A DNA stretch of 64,000 nucleotides from Micromonospora tulbaghiae (GTDB taxonomy: Bacteria; Actinomycetota; Actinomycetes; Mycobacteriales; Micromonosporaceae), in assembly GCF_900091605.1 (NCBI RefSeq), contig NZ_FMCQ01000010.1:186001-250000 (forward strand), written 5' to 3'. The notes under the pieces were generated by a model. It was not told the origin of the DNA and did not search any database. It saw only the letters and a program-made list of their open reading frames with translations. Positions 32,644 to 41,405 of the stretch are shown here, in pieces. Position 1 is the first letter of the stretch. The number at the start of each line of letters is the position of its first letter. A program made the translations under genes and the position numbers.

Positions 32644-35600
32644 TCACTCTCCGTAGTCCCAATCGAGGCCCCAGATGCGGACATTGCCCTGGTGGTCGCC
32701 GGTGACGACGGTGCCGAACGCGTCGTCGGCGCGTATCGCGTTGACCCGGACGTGGTGACCGTGCAGGGAGCGGATCCGGCGTCCGGCGCGCAGATCCCAC
32801 ACGTCGACGGTCTGCTCTCCCGGGTCTCCGGCCACCGCGAACCTCCCGTCGGGCGACACCACCACCTCCTCGACCCCGGAGAGGCTTCCGGCCGGGCCGT
32901 CGAGAGCCCTCCCGTCGAACACCAGCTTCCCGCTCGCGGCGTCCCACACGACGAAGCCGGTCAGCCCGGCGATGACGGCGAGCCGGCGGGAGTCCGTGAA
33001 GGCCAACGCCGCCGACGAGCTGTGCTTGACCCGGTCGAGCCGGTACGACGGGCGCCTGTCACCCGGTCGCCACGCGGTCAGGCGGGTCATCTCGGCCAGC
33101 AGCAGCATCCCGGAGGCGAACCGGATCTCCGTGTGCGGGTCGACGTCCGCAAAGGTCTTCACCGGCTTTCCGGTGTTCATCGACCGGACCTCCACGGCGG
33201 CCGCGTCGTGGGTTCGCAGCTGCACGGCGATCGAGAAGGACGCCTCGTCGGCCGTGACGCCGACGATCGTGCCGGGTCCGGTGCGGACCGTCGCGACGCA
33301 GGCGGCCGCCTCCAGCGACCACACCGTCGCCAGTCCATGGCCGAAGCCGACCGCCAACAGGTCGCCCGTGATGTCGAGCGTGGTGTTCCCGTCGTCGCGT
33401 GGCAGGGCGCCGGCCACCTTGAACCGGGGCTGGAACGTCCTGGTGTCGTGGCAGGCCACAGATCCGTCCGAGTAGCCGATGATCACGTCCCGGCCGCCCC
33501 TGGCGAAGGACAGGCTGGTGGCGGGGTTCCGCCGCTCGGTGACCCCGCCTGCCTTCTCCAGCGTCTCCAGGTCGAAGATCTCGACCTCGTCGACGTTGGC
33601 CGGGAAGGCGAACAACCGGCCGGAGGCGCCGACGTCGAAGGTGCCACGGGCGAGCATGACATCGGACAGCTCCTGCTCCAGCCAGATGCCGGTCAGTCCG
33701 GTGCGCCGCAGGTTCCGGCTCAGGGCCCCGGAGGCCCGGCGTAGCCGCGGGTGACGTTCGTGGCCGGGAACGGCACGCGCCTCGCGGATCGCGTCTGCCG
33801 CGCGCCGATCCTCTCCGGCCCTGATCATCGCCTCGACGCGTTCCATGACCTGGTCGAACGCCCGCTCGTCGCGCGCGAGGGCACCGACCGGGCGGGGCGG
33901 CGCGTACGACCAGGGAGCGAGGTGTCCGCTGAGCGGCATGGGGAGTCGGGAGAGCGAGGCCTGGCCACTGTAGCCGTGCGATTCGGCGATGACGGCGTAG
34001 CCGCAGTCCCCGCTGAACGCCGTCGCGTCGCGACGCGAACCCCGCGCCCAGTCCTTCGGGAAGGTGCGGACGCATCGGCGGATGGCGAGTTCGAGGACTT
34101 GAAGGTCGCCGGTCCCGGGGTCGAGCAGCGCCCAACCGGCCCGGCCGGAGACGCCGAGCAGGCGGTATCCGGTCAGCCAGGGGACCTCCCACCGTCGCGG
34201 TTCGTCCCAGACCCGCATGTCCACCACCGTCAGGGTCTGGTAGCCGATCCTCAGGACGGTCGACCCGTCCGCAGCCAGGGCGACCTTCTGGCCGTCGCCG
34301 TCCATCTCGTCGGCGGGTATGTGCAGGCCCCGCATCCTCGTGTCCCGCAGGGGCCACCACTGCTCCACCCGGTGGTCGACGGCGGAGCCGGGACGGCCCA
34401 GTGAGGCTGAGACGCACACCTCGGCGTCCGGGCCGAGGATCACCCGGGTGACAGTGCCGTCGTGGGGCCGGATGCCGGCGACCGACTCCCACGCGCCGGT
34501 GCGGAAGACGAGGACGCGGCCGTCGGCCGTACCCACAGCCGCGAAGCCACCCTCGGGGCTGAGCGCCACGGCTGTTCCTCCGTCCAGCCGGCCTTCGAGG
34601 TGGGCCGTGCCGTCGGCGAGCCGCCACCGCTCGACGCGGGAATCCTGGTAGCAGACGAGGATCCGCGTTCCGGCGTGGTCGATCGCGACGTCGACGGGAG
34701 CCGGGCCGGAGGCGGCGAGTTCCGCGACCACCCGGCCCGCGAAGGCGTCCCAGACCCGCACCCGCCCTGATTTCTCGGCCACCACCACGTGTGTCGCGTC
34801 GTGATCGCAGGCCATCGCGACGACCTGGCCGGACAGCTGCCCGAACACCTCGAGCGTGCCCCTCGGCTCCAGCCGGGCGCAGCGCTCCCGCGCGGCCGCG
34901 ATCTCCGGCGAACACGGATGCTTGCGGTCCGCCTCAGCCAGGTGCCGGGCCGCGAGGACGCCGTCACCGCGTTCCATGTGCACCATCGCGGCCAGGTAGT
35001 CCGCCTCCCAGGAGTCGCCTGTGGCGCGCAGTTCCGACAGGAGGGTCTCGTCGGTGACCATGCCGTCGGCCCATCTGAGGAGCCCGTGGTTGTAGACCGC
35101 GCGGACGTTGTGCGGGTCGATCGCCTTGGCCCGCTCGAACATCTCGATCGCCCGGCGTTGGTCGCCGAGGTCCCACATGGACAGCGCCTTGTTCGACAAG
35201 CCGTCGGCCTTGAGAGACGGCGACGCCCCGTCGGGGTGCGGGTAGGGACCAGATGCGCAGTCCGCGTAGACGCTCAGCAGGACGGCCTCCGCCTCGGCGG
35301 TGTCGCCGATCCTCGACCGGGGGTCGCGCACCAGGCAGCCGGACAGGAGGTTGCGCAACGGCCGCGGGAGATCGCCGCGCAGCGACGCCAGCGCATCCGC
35401 ACCGTCGTGTCCCCACTTCCAGAGCCGGCGCCCGTGCAGCAGCTCGATCACCGTCAGCGCCCAGGACCACATGTCGCTGGTCCGGCCGATCCTTCCGTCC
35501 GGGTCGACCTGCTCCGGGGAGCAGTACTGCGGGGTGAATCCGCCGAGCGTCGCGTACGAGGTCTCGACGCCACCCGCTGCGCTGTGCGACACGGACGCTT

Positions 35601-36099
35601 TCGCCTTGGCCGTTCCGAAGTCCGTCACCCTTGCGGTCTCACCGTCGTACATGACGTTGGAGGGCTTGATGTCCTGATGCACTAGACCTGCCGCGTGCGC
35701 GTGGCCGATGCCGCGCAGCATCTGGATCGCGACGTCCAGGGCCCGCGGGAGATCGCGGCACCGCCCGTCCCGCACCGCCGCCGTCAGGTCGCCGCCCGCG
35801 ACCCATTCGGCGAAGACCACCGGGTACGCCCCGACGCGCTGCACGTAGTTGCAGCCGACGACGTTCGGGTGCGGATCGAGATCGGTCCAGGCCTGCGCCT
35901 CCTGCGCGAGCAGGTCGAGGATCCCGGGCGCCGAGGCCAGGTCGGGGCGCGGCGTCTTCACCGCCAGGTCGACGCCCCAGGCGAGGTGATGGGCGCGGTA
36001 GACGAACCCCGTGCCGCCGGTTTCGACGACCTCCTCGATGCGGAACGTGTCGAGGACGGTCTCCCCCGGCCGCCACCGGATGACCTGCCCCGCGTCCAC
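32644..36099 (-). CDS. Ser/Thr protein kinase with TPR and WD40-type repeats
   Basis: 1151 residues; GTG start nine bases after the DUF7019 stop. Kinase domain at about 18-290: Gly loop VETGGTGFVYRA, Lys48 in DLAVKTPRP, catalytic loop LVHQDIKPSN (Asp143; HQD rather than HRD), VTDFGTAKA (Asp160) and YCSPEQ. A TPR-like stretch follows (about 300-400), then repeats with WD40 character from about 430 to the end (VRVWDAFAGRVV, VVWDAASGKL, VDVWDLRAGRRIRSLHGHHVRVNAI, VRIWGLDWD). No transmembrane helix, so probably cytosolic. Such kinase-propeller proteins occur in actinobacterial conflict and defence islands, but the substrate is unknown. Confidence 0.85.
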   Translation of the reverse strand: MDAGQVIRWRPGETVLDTFRIEEVVETGGTGFVYRAHHLAWGVDLAVKTPRPDLASAPGILDLLAQEAQAWTDLDPHPNVVGCNYVQRVGAYPVVFAEWVAGGDLTAAVRDGRCRDLPRALDVAIQMLRGIGHAHAAGLVHQDIKPSNVMYDGETARVTDFGTAKAKASVSHSAAGGVETSYATLGGFTPQYCSPEQVDPDGRIGRTSDMWSWALTVIELLHGRRLWKWGHDGADALASLRGDLPRPLRNLLSGCLVRDPRSRIGDTAEAEAVLLSVYADCASGPYPHPDGASPSLKADGLSNKALSMWDLGDQRRAIEMFERAKAIDPHNVRAVYNHGLLRWADGMVTDETLLSELRATGDSWEADYLAAMVHMERGDGVLAARHLAEADRKHPCSPEIAAARERCARLEPRGTLEVFGQLSGQVVAMACDHDATHVVVAEKSGRVRVWDAFAGRVVAELAASGPAPVDVAIDHAGTRILVCYQDSRVERWRLADGTAHLEGRLDGGTAVALSPEGGFAAVGTADGRVLVFRTGAWESVAGIRPHDGTVTRVILGPDAEVCVSASLGRPGSAVDHRVEQWWPLRDTRMRGLHIPADEMDGDGQKVALAADGSTVLRIGYQTLTVVDMRVWDEPRRWEVPWLTGYRLLGVSGRAGWALLDPGTGDLQVLELAIRRCVRTFPKDWARGSRRDATAFSGDCGYAVIAESHGYSGQASLSRLPMPLSGHLAPWSYAPPRPVGALARDERAFDQVMERVEAMIRAGEDRRAADAIREARAVPGHERHPRLRRASGALSRNLRRTGLTGIWLEQELSDVMLARGTFDVGASGRLFAFPANVDEVEIFDLETLEKAGGVTERRNPATSLSFARGGRDVIIGYSDGSVACHDTRTFQPRFKVAGALPRDDGNTTLDITGDLLAVGFGHGLATVWSLEAAACVATVRTGPGTIVGVTADEASFSIAVQLRTHDAAAVEVRSMNTGKPVKTFADVDPHTEIRFASGMLLLAEMTRLTAWRPGDRRPSYRLDRVKHSSSAALAFTDSRRLAVIAGLTGFVVWDAASGKLVFDGRALDGPAGSLSGVEEVVVSPDGRFAVAGDPGEQTVDVWDLRAGRRIRSLHGHHVRVNAIRADDAFGTVVTGDHQGNVRIWGLDWDYGE

Positions 36100-36108
36100 G
36101 CCGAGGCC

Positions 36109-36699
36109 CTAGTCGACGAGCGCCACGTAGATCGGACTGCCCAGCAGCGTGCCGTTCGGGCCCGGCTTCTCGGCCAGCCGCTTCGCGACGAACTCGACCC
36201 GCTGCGCCGGACCCGGGAGCGCGGCCCCGACCTGCGCCAGCGACTCGTGGAAGCGCTCGTCGTCAAACTCGCCCGGGTCGGCTCGCAGTTCCCGGAGCTT
36301 GCGGAACAGGTACGGCGGGACCGATCCGACCGGTTCGGCGTCACCGCCACCGACCACGTGCGACGCCGACCCGCCGAGGACAATGACCTGGTCGTCGAGC
36401 GTCCCCGCGAAGACCACGATGCCGGCGGTCGGGAACACCTGCCAGCGCATCTCCAGGCAGGCCTGGACGTAGGGGCGCTCCTCGTCCGCAGCGCCGATCT
36501 GGTCGGCGTCCTGCAGGTGCCGGATCACCTTCTCCAGCTTGTCGAGGTCGTGGCGCTCGGGCAGGACCGCCTTGCGGCTGTAGCGGACGACCTTGAGGTC
36601 CACGGCGAGCTCGGTCTCGTGCTGGGCGGAGGAGGCGACCTGTGCCGCAAGGAGCCCGATCTTGAGCTGCGACAGGTAGAGGTAGTACTTGAGGCTCAA
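36109..36699 (-). CDS. DUF7019 family protein
   Basis: 196 residues from a TTG at 36699 with GGAG eight bases upstream. The opening LKYYLYLSQLKIGLLAAQV, the central LDKLEKVIRHLQDADQIG, MRWQVFPTAGIVVFAGT and VIVLGGSASHVVG match the DUF7019 pattern as I know it. Function unknown. It is the first gene of a short minus-strand unit with the WD40 kinase and the 203-residue protein. Confidence 0.68.
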   Translation of the reverse strand: MSLKYYLYLSQLKIGLLAAQVASSAQHETELAVDLKVVRYSRKAVLPERHDLDKLEKVIRHLQDADQIGAADEERPYVQACLEMRWQVFPTAGIVVFAGTLDDQVIVLGGSASHVVGGGDAEPVGSVPPYLFRKLRELRADPGEFDDERFHESLAQVGAALPGPAQRVEFVAKRLAEKPGPNGTLLGSPIYVALVD

Positions 36700-36840
36700 G
36701 ATGCACTCCGGTTACGGGGAGACGTCCGAAGCCCACCCTACGTGGCGCACGCTCGCGATGCTGACCCTCGATCGACGACGATCGGTGTCCGCGTGGGCCG
36801 CGGAATTGGGGGCGGTAGTGGAGATGAGCTGCCCCACGTG

Positions 36841-37362
36841 TCACCGGCGGCGTTTGTTGATGCTTGGAAGGCCGCCCGACACCGCGCCTATACTGCCGTC
36901 CGGGTCGCTCCGGTCGGGTTTCCGCATCGCCTCCACGACCCGCCGGCCCGACAGGTCCGAGGCGTCGAGGTTGGCCGCGATCCGGGCGGACTGACGCCAG
37001 CTCCGGAGGCACGCCAACGCCTTCTCGTGGTCGGCAACCCCGGTCAGCGCACAGATGGCCGGCATCGCCCGAGACGGGTCGGCGAGCAGGAGCCGGGCGA
37101 CGTCCGCGGGGCTCAGCCGACTGGGCGGCGTGTCGTCCACCGGGACGAGGGAGGCGTGGACCTCCTCATCCTGCAGCCACAGCCATACGGGCCTCCTGCC
37201 GTCGCCGGCCCGCATCGCCGGGATCTCCCAGGGGCCGCGTCGGACCGTGTATTCACGCTTCACCGTGGCATTGGGCGGCGGAGCGCCCTTGCCGCCGACA
37301 TGTCGCGGCGCCCGTTTCGGCACCTTGTGGCGTTCCTTCTTGAACCGGGCGTCCCCTTGCAC
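36841..37362 (-). CDS. Uncharacterised protein
   Basis: About 173 residues if the GTG at 37362 (or the adjacent TTG 37365) is used; GGGGGAGG stands eight to eleven bases before it, whereas the longer frame to 37476 has no such site. N-terminal third very basic (FKKERHKVPKRAPRH), middle REYTVRRGPWEIPAMRAGDGRRPVWLWLQDEEVHASLVPVDD, C-terminal helices SPADVARLLLADPSRAMPAICALTGV and HEKALACLRSWRQSARIAANLD. No known family. GC lower than neighbours. The start and even the reality of the gene are uncertain. Confidence 0.5.
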   Translation of the reverse strand: MQGDARFKKERHKVPKRAPRHVGGKGAPPPNATVKREYTVRRGPWEIPAMRAGDGRRPVWLWLQDEEVHASLVPVDDTPPSRLSPADVARLLLADPSRAMPAICALTGVADHEKALACLRSWRQSARIAANLDASDLSGRRVVEAMRKPDRSDPDGSIGAVSGGLPSINKRRR

Positions 37363-37497
37363 CAACGCGGCCACCTCCCCCGCTGAGCACGTTAGCCGAG
37401 CCAGTGATCTCTGCGGCATCTGACGCAACTGCCTGCGGGATGCCGGACCTGCTACGCCGAGGCCGAGCAGCGACATCCGGGAAGAGGGGTGTCAGCG

Positions 37498-37647
37498 ATG
37501 GACGCGGCGGGAGCAGGGGCCGTCGTGGTCGGCGCGGAGCAGGCACCGCCGGCCGCCGGGCATGAGCAGGTCGCAGAAGACCCGATGGCGTACGTTCTGG
37601 TCGTCCTCGGCCGACACGGTCGTCTCACCCGGAGAGATACGCCATGA
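37498..37647 (+). CDS. Possible 49-residue ORF upstream of the DUF397 gene
   Basis: ATG with GAGGGG nearby; ends by overlapping the DUF397 start (ATGA). The predicted peptide is Ala/Gly-rich with no recognisable domain. In this group DUF397 genes usually follow an XRE-type regulator gene, which is missing here, so this may be a spurious ORF or what is left of an upstream gene. Confidence 0.3.
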   Translation: MDAAGAGAVVVGAEQAPPAAGHEQVAEDPMAYVLVVLGRHGRLTRRDTP

Positions 37648-37844
37648 CTGACCTGACCGGCGCCGCCTGGCGCAAGAGCACCCGCAGCGGCGACAACGGC
37701 GGCAACTGCGTGGAGGTCGCCACCAACCTCCCCGGCATGATCGCGGTACGGGATTCCAAAGACCCCGGCGGCCCGCTATTGAGCTTCGAGCCGGCTGCCT
37801 GGGCCGCGTTCGTGGCCACGATGAGAAGCGACAGGACGGCCTGA
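37644..37844 (+). CDS. DUF397 domain protein
   Basis: 66 residues matching DUF397 over its full length: LTGAAWRKSTRSGDNGGNCVEVA, then IAVRDSKDPGGPLLSFEPAAWAAFV. In Streptomyces and relatives DUF397 proteins are small partners of XRE-family regulators in developmental control (BldB/WhiJ-type systems), and some pairs behave like toxin-antitoxin modules. No XRE gene is adjacent, so this is an orphan copy. Confidence 0.88.
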   Translation: MTDLTGAAWRKSTRSGDNGGNCVEVATNLPGMIAVRDSKDPGGPLLSFEPAAWAAFVATMRSDRTA

Positions 37845-37889
37845 GGCGGGCGTCAGGGTGTAGTCATCAGATCCGGGCACACGCGCACG

Positions 37890-38582
37890 CTACCGGCTCT
37901 GGCCGACACCTTGCGGCCGCAGACCAGGGCATCGGTATGCCGTGTGCTCGCTTCGGTGCCGCATCCAGAACACCACGTCGAGGGTGCGCAGGCGCGATAC
38001 CTCCTGCGGCAACCTCGCCTGAGCCTGCAGTTCCGCGAGGCGCCCAACGAGCATGCCGCTGTCCTCGCGAAGACGGCCGTGCAGCCAGCGCCAGAACCCC
38101 CTGCGGGTCCCGAACGCGCAGGAGACGATTTCGTCGTAAACGGGCACCAGCGCCGGGCGCTTTCGCGCCAGCAGCTTTCCTGCAATCACCCAGCCGATAC
38201 CGTCGGCCTTTTTGACAAGACGCCATGCTCGGTCGGCGTGGCTTCCATCGTCAACGAAGGCAAGGGCACCCTCACCGCTCAGGTCGACGTCGGTCGGGAT
38301 CTCGGCCAGGTGAGCCGACAACTCCCGGCCAAGCCGCCCCTGCAGCAGGTCGAGGGCCGTCTGAGGGGGCACCCGCACGCTGAGCAACTCGATCGCAATC
38401 AGGTCGTCGGCGGTGATGACGTTACAGGAATCCGGACGGTCCCCACCGCCACCGAGCCGCTCGAACTGGCTACCGGTACGAGGCGTCGCACCTCCGAGCC
38501 CGAAGTACGCTTGAAGCTCGGGTACCGAGCGAGGACTGTCCAAGGCCGCAAGGACTTCGACGAGAGACAGTGGACGTCTCAT
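37890..38582 (-). CDS. DUF6308 family protein
   Basis: 230 residues; the ATG overlaps the nuclease stop (ATGA). Features: LVEVLAALDSPRSVPELQAYFGL at the N-terminus, SCNVITADDLIAIELLSV, then WRLVKKADGIGWVIAGKLLARKRPALVPVYDEIVSCAFG, which recalls the helix-hairpin-type region of DUF6308 proteins. The KLLARKRP..PVYD segment resembles DNA glycosylase-like folds, but no catalytic claim can be made. Last gene of the R-M/kinase/nuclease transcription unit. Confidence 0.68.
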   Translation of the reverse strand: MRRPLSLVEVLAALDSPRSVPELQAYFGLGGATPRTGSQFERLGGGGDRPDSCNVITADDLIAIELLSVRVPPQTALDLLQGRLGRELSAHLAEIPTDVDLSGEGALAFVDDGSHADRAWRLVKKADGIGWVIAGKLLARKRPALVPVYDEIVSCAFGTRRGFWRWLHGRLREDSGMLVGRLAELQAQARLPQEVSRLRTLDVVFWMRHRSEHTAYRCPGLRPQGVGQSR

Positions 38583-39739
38583 GCCCCACTTCCGATCGCC
38601 ACGCGCCGCCGAATCTCCTTGAGCGCCACCACATCACCGGCTCGTGCGTCCTCGGCGGACCAGAAATCCAGCCCGTCGGTTGCCCTACGTGTGGCACTGA
38701 TCTCTGGTCCATACACATCGATCTTCACCGCCTCACCGGCGGCGCTGGGGGACGCATGAGTACGGTTGCCGTACCGGATGGTGCCATCGGCGAGCAGCTC
38801 GGCAACATACTGTTTGCCGAGGTATTTCGCATACAGTTTGGTACCGGGACGCAGTCGGCCAGCCCCGATCAGGTCGACAAGCTTGATTGCGCGCTCCGCA
38901 TCCGAAACCGGTCGCTTGGCGGTGCGACGGGTCGCGGACCCAGGTGGTTGCGATCGAGGAGGCCGCGGGGTCGGCAATACAGGCGGCGCGGCTGCTGGCG
39001 GCATTGCCGCACGGACCACCACCGCCGGACCGGTGCCACTGCCGGTGGCAGACGCGGCGGACGAAGGGAAATCAAAGCTAGCGCGCACTCTGACGAGGCT
39101 GGATCGCACCTCGTCCCGCGTCAGCCGGCCGAGCCGGCGAGCGAGCATCGCGACCATCTCGGGTGCAGGCTCTCCTGCCTCGAACAGTTTACGCAGCTCC
39201 GCATGTACCTGCCGATCGACGAAGTAGCTTTTCCACAACTCTTCGATGCGGTTGTCGCGCATGTTCTCTTTGCTGAGCAAGGAGAGCAGCTCAACAGCGC
39301 CCTCGAAGTCCTCCTCGAGCCGCACTGCGCGAAAGAGCTTGTGCTCGATGGGGACCGGAGCGTGGGCGTTGTAGATGCGCCATTCCGCCCCGTCCGTCAG
39401 GGCGACCCACTCCACGCCCGCGACAGCGGCATAACTGATGGTCTGGTTGGCCCAGCGCGGATCGTCGAGGTTCTCGCCGAGCCCTTTGGCCTCGATGAAC
39501 AAGCGTGGGGTGCGCAGCAGCAGGAGGGCGTAGTCCACGGGGTTGTCGGCACCGCGGCGCCGGTACTCGCGGTGCACCTCGTCGACGTCGAAGAGATCCC
39601 AGCCCAGTGCTCCGATGATCGGCTCGATGAGTCCGGCCTTGGTGTTCTGCTCACCGATGCGCTGGTGTTGGCGCCGGAAGCGCACCAACCGGTCAAGGCA
39701 TTGCTTGACGGCGTCTTCCAGTTCGAACATGCTCCTCAT
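38579..39739 (-). CDS. PD-(D/E)XK nuclease (HsdR_N-like) with C-terminal RAMA domain
   Basis: 386 residues; the ATG overlaps the kinase stop (ATGA). N-terminal nuclease: Glu39 in GLIEPIIGALGWDLF, Asp69 in VDYALLL, Glu83-x-Lys85 in LFIEAKGL, the complete E-D-ExK set of type I restriction HsdR_N domains. A Pro/Ala linker (about 235-280) leads to a RAMA-type domain (LVDLIGAGRLRPGTKLYAKYLGKQYVAELLADGTIRYGNR, then SPSAAGEAV). RAMA domains accompany restriction and modification enzymes and are thought to read DNA or modified bases. No helicase or methylase domain is fused. Coupled to a kinase upstream and DUF6308 downstream. Confidence 0.8.
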   Translation of the reverse strand: MRSMFELEDAVKQCLDRLVRFRRQHQRIGEQNTKAGLIEPIIGALGWDLFDVDEVHREYRRRGADNPVDYALLLLRTPRLFIEAKGLGENLDDPRWANQTISYAAVAGVEWVALTDGAEWRIYNAHAPVPIEHKLFRAVRLEEDFEGAVELLSLLSKENMRDNRIEELWKSYFVDRQVHAELRKLFEAGEPAPEMVAMLARRLGRLTRDEVRSSLVRVRASFDFPSSAASATGSGTGPAVVVRAAMPPAAAPPVLPTPRPPRSQPPGSATRRTAKRPVSDAERAIKLVDLIGAGRLRPGTKLYAKYLGKQYVAELLADGTIRYGNRTHASPSAAGEAVKIDVYGPEISATRRATDGLDFWSAEDARAGDVVALKEIRRRVAIGSGA

Positions 39740-41358
39740 CTTTCACGCTGTGTTGCCCCGGACGAAGTCCGGCCCGTCGATCCGGGCGTCTCTTCCCCCA
39801 GCCGATGCAGGTGGTTCAATAGCGCTTGAATCTCAACTGCCGGCGCAGACCCTGACCCGTGGAGCGCGCCGATGTCACGCCGCAGTCCCTCCAGTTGATG
39901 CCGCGCCTCGGGAACGTCACCCAGGCCAGCGATAAGCATGGCGATCTGCTGCCGCAAGGGAAAGAGTTCCGGCGAGTCCGGCCGCATCACCTGCTGTTCC
40001 TCGGCGAGAAGCGCCCGCAGTTCTCTCAACGCCTCGGTCGCCTCGCCCAGCTCCGCCTGGCAGCTCGCCGCCTGCTGCCGACACTGCCAGATCAATTCCT
40101 CATCCGGCACGGGACGCTTGGCGAGATCGACGACGAGCCGCTGAAACTCCGGAAGCGCCTGCCGGAACGCCCCGGCCAGGACGTACAGGTTGGCCAGGTT
40201 GAGCCTCAGCTCCAGAATCCGCGGTTGCCTGGCCGCGTGCCCGCCGCTGATCGGCTGCAGCACCGATTCGAGCAGCTCGGCGGCCTGGGTGAACCGCTCT
40301 TCCTCAGCAAGCTCCCAGGCCCGGTCCTCCACCTCGGCGAGCTGGTCGAGCGACGGCGGCTCGACGATCTCTGCCGCTGCTCGTGGACGGACGATGTCGA
40401 CGCGCGTCGGCGGCAGCGGGGAGCGGGGCGGCAGCGGCCCGAACGGATACCGGTACGGCATTGTCGGGTCGACCCGCTGCCCGTCCGCCACCGTCGGGGC
40501 CGCGTCGGCTGCCTTCTCGGCATCGACCGCTCCGAACGGCGCCAGCGTCTCGTAGACCTCGGCCGCCGACTCGGGCCGGTGCTGCGGGTCCTTGGCGAGC
40601 AGCCGTACGAGGAGGTGCACCAGGACGTCCGGCACGCCCGCGCGGTGCTCCTGCACCGACGGGACAGGGTCGTTCAAGTGTCGGTGCAGCATGCCGAGCG
40701 GGTTGTCGGCCCGGTACGGCGGCTTGCCGGTGAGCAGCTCGAACAACACGCAGCCGAGTGCGTATAGATCGGTGCGCGGGCCCACGGCACTGTTCAGCGC
40801 CTGCTCGGGAGCCATGTATGTGGGCGTGCCCAGCGTGTGCCCGGTGGCGGTCAGCCGGGGTACGTCCGGTCCGAGCAGAGCGGCCACCCCGAAGTCCAGG
40901 ACCTTGACGGCGCCGCTGGGGGTCACCATGACGTTCTGCGGCTTCAGGTCACGGTGCACGAGTGAGGCGGCATGCGCCACCGCCAGTACCGAGCAGATCT
41001 GTGTGCCGATGGCGGCCGCCCACGGAACGGCGAGCCAACCGCGCTCGGCGATCAGGTCGGACAGGAGCACACCCGGAACGAGCTGCATGACGATGTAGAG
41101 GTCGTCGCCGTGGTGCCCGACGTCGTGCACGCTCGGCACCCCGGGGTGGTCCAGGCGTGCAGTCACCCGGGCCTCGCGGATGAACCGGTCGACGGCGGTG
41201 TCGCGGTCGCTGTCGGGCACGGCGAGCTTGCGCAGGAACTTGATGGCGACGGGCCGGTCCAGCTTCTCGTCGAAGCCCGCCCACACCTCCCCCATGCCGC
41301 CGTGACCGATCGGATACGTCAGCTCGTATCGATCCGCTACTCGTTCCTGCGCGTGCAT
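39736..41358 (-). CDS. Ser/Thr protein kinase with TPR-like tail
   Basis: 540 residues from ATG 41358, preceded by GGGGGGAGACGG; the frame is open to 41391. Hanks-type kinase: YPIGHGGMGEVWAG (18-28), Lys40 in VAIKFL, LVHRDLKPQN (Asp near 135), VLDFGVAALLG (near 153), GTPTYMAPEQ. A Pro-rich linker (about 265-310) and a helical TPR-like region follow (EVEDRAWELAEEERFTQAAELLESVL, LNLANLYVLAGAFRQALPEFQRLV). No transmembrane segment or PASTA domain, unlike housekeeping PknB kinases. Its end overlaps the nuclease gene, so kinase and nuclease are probably made in fixed ratio. Confidence 0.88.
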   Translation of the reverse strand: MHAQERVADRYELTYPIGHGGMGEVWAGFDEKLDRPVAIKFLRKLAVPDSDRDTAVDRFIREARVTARLDHPGVPSVHDVGHHGDDLYIVMQLVPGVLLSDLIAERGWLAVPWAAAIGTQICSVLAVAHAASLVHRDLKPQNVMVTPSGAVKVLDFGVAALLGPDVPRLTATGHTLGTPTYMAPEQALNSAVGPRTDLYALGCVLFELLTGKPPYRADNPLGMLHRHLNDPVPSVQEHRAGVPDVLVHLLVRLLAKDPQHRPESAAEVYETLAPFGAVDAEKAADAAPTVADGQRVDPTMPYRYPFGPLPPRSPLPPTRVDIVRPRAAAEIVEPPSLDQLAEVEDRAWELAEEERFTQAAELLESVLQPISGGHAARQPRILELRLNLANLYVLAGAFRQALPEFQRLVVDLAKRPVPDEELIWQCRQQAASCQAELGEATEALRELRALLAEEQQVMRPDSPELFPLRQQIAMLIAGLGDVPEARHQLEGLRRDIGALHGSGSAPAVEIQALLNHLHRLGEETPGSTGRTSSGATQRER

Positions 41359-41405
41359 CCGTCTCCCCCCGGCAGCCCTGTCGGATGACACCGACGAGTC
41401 GTCGG

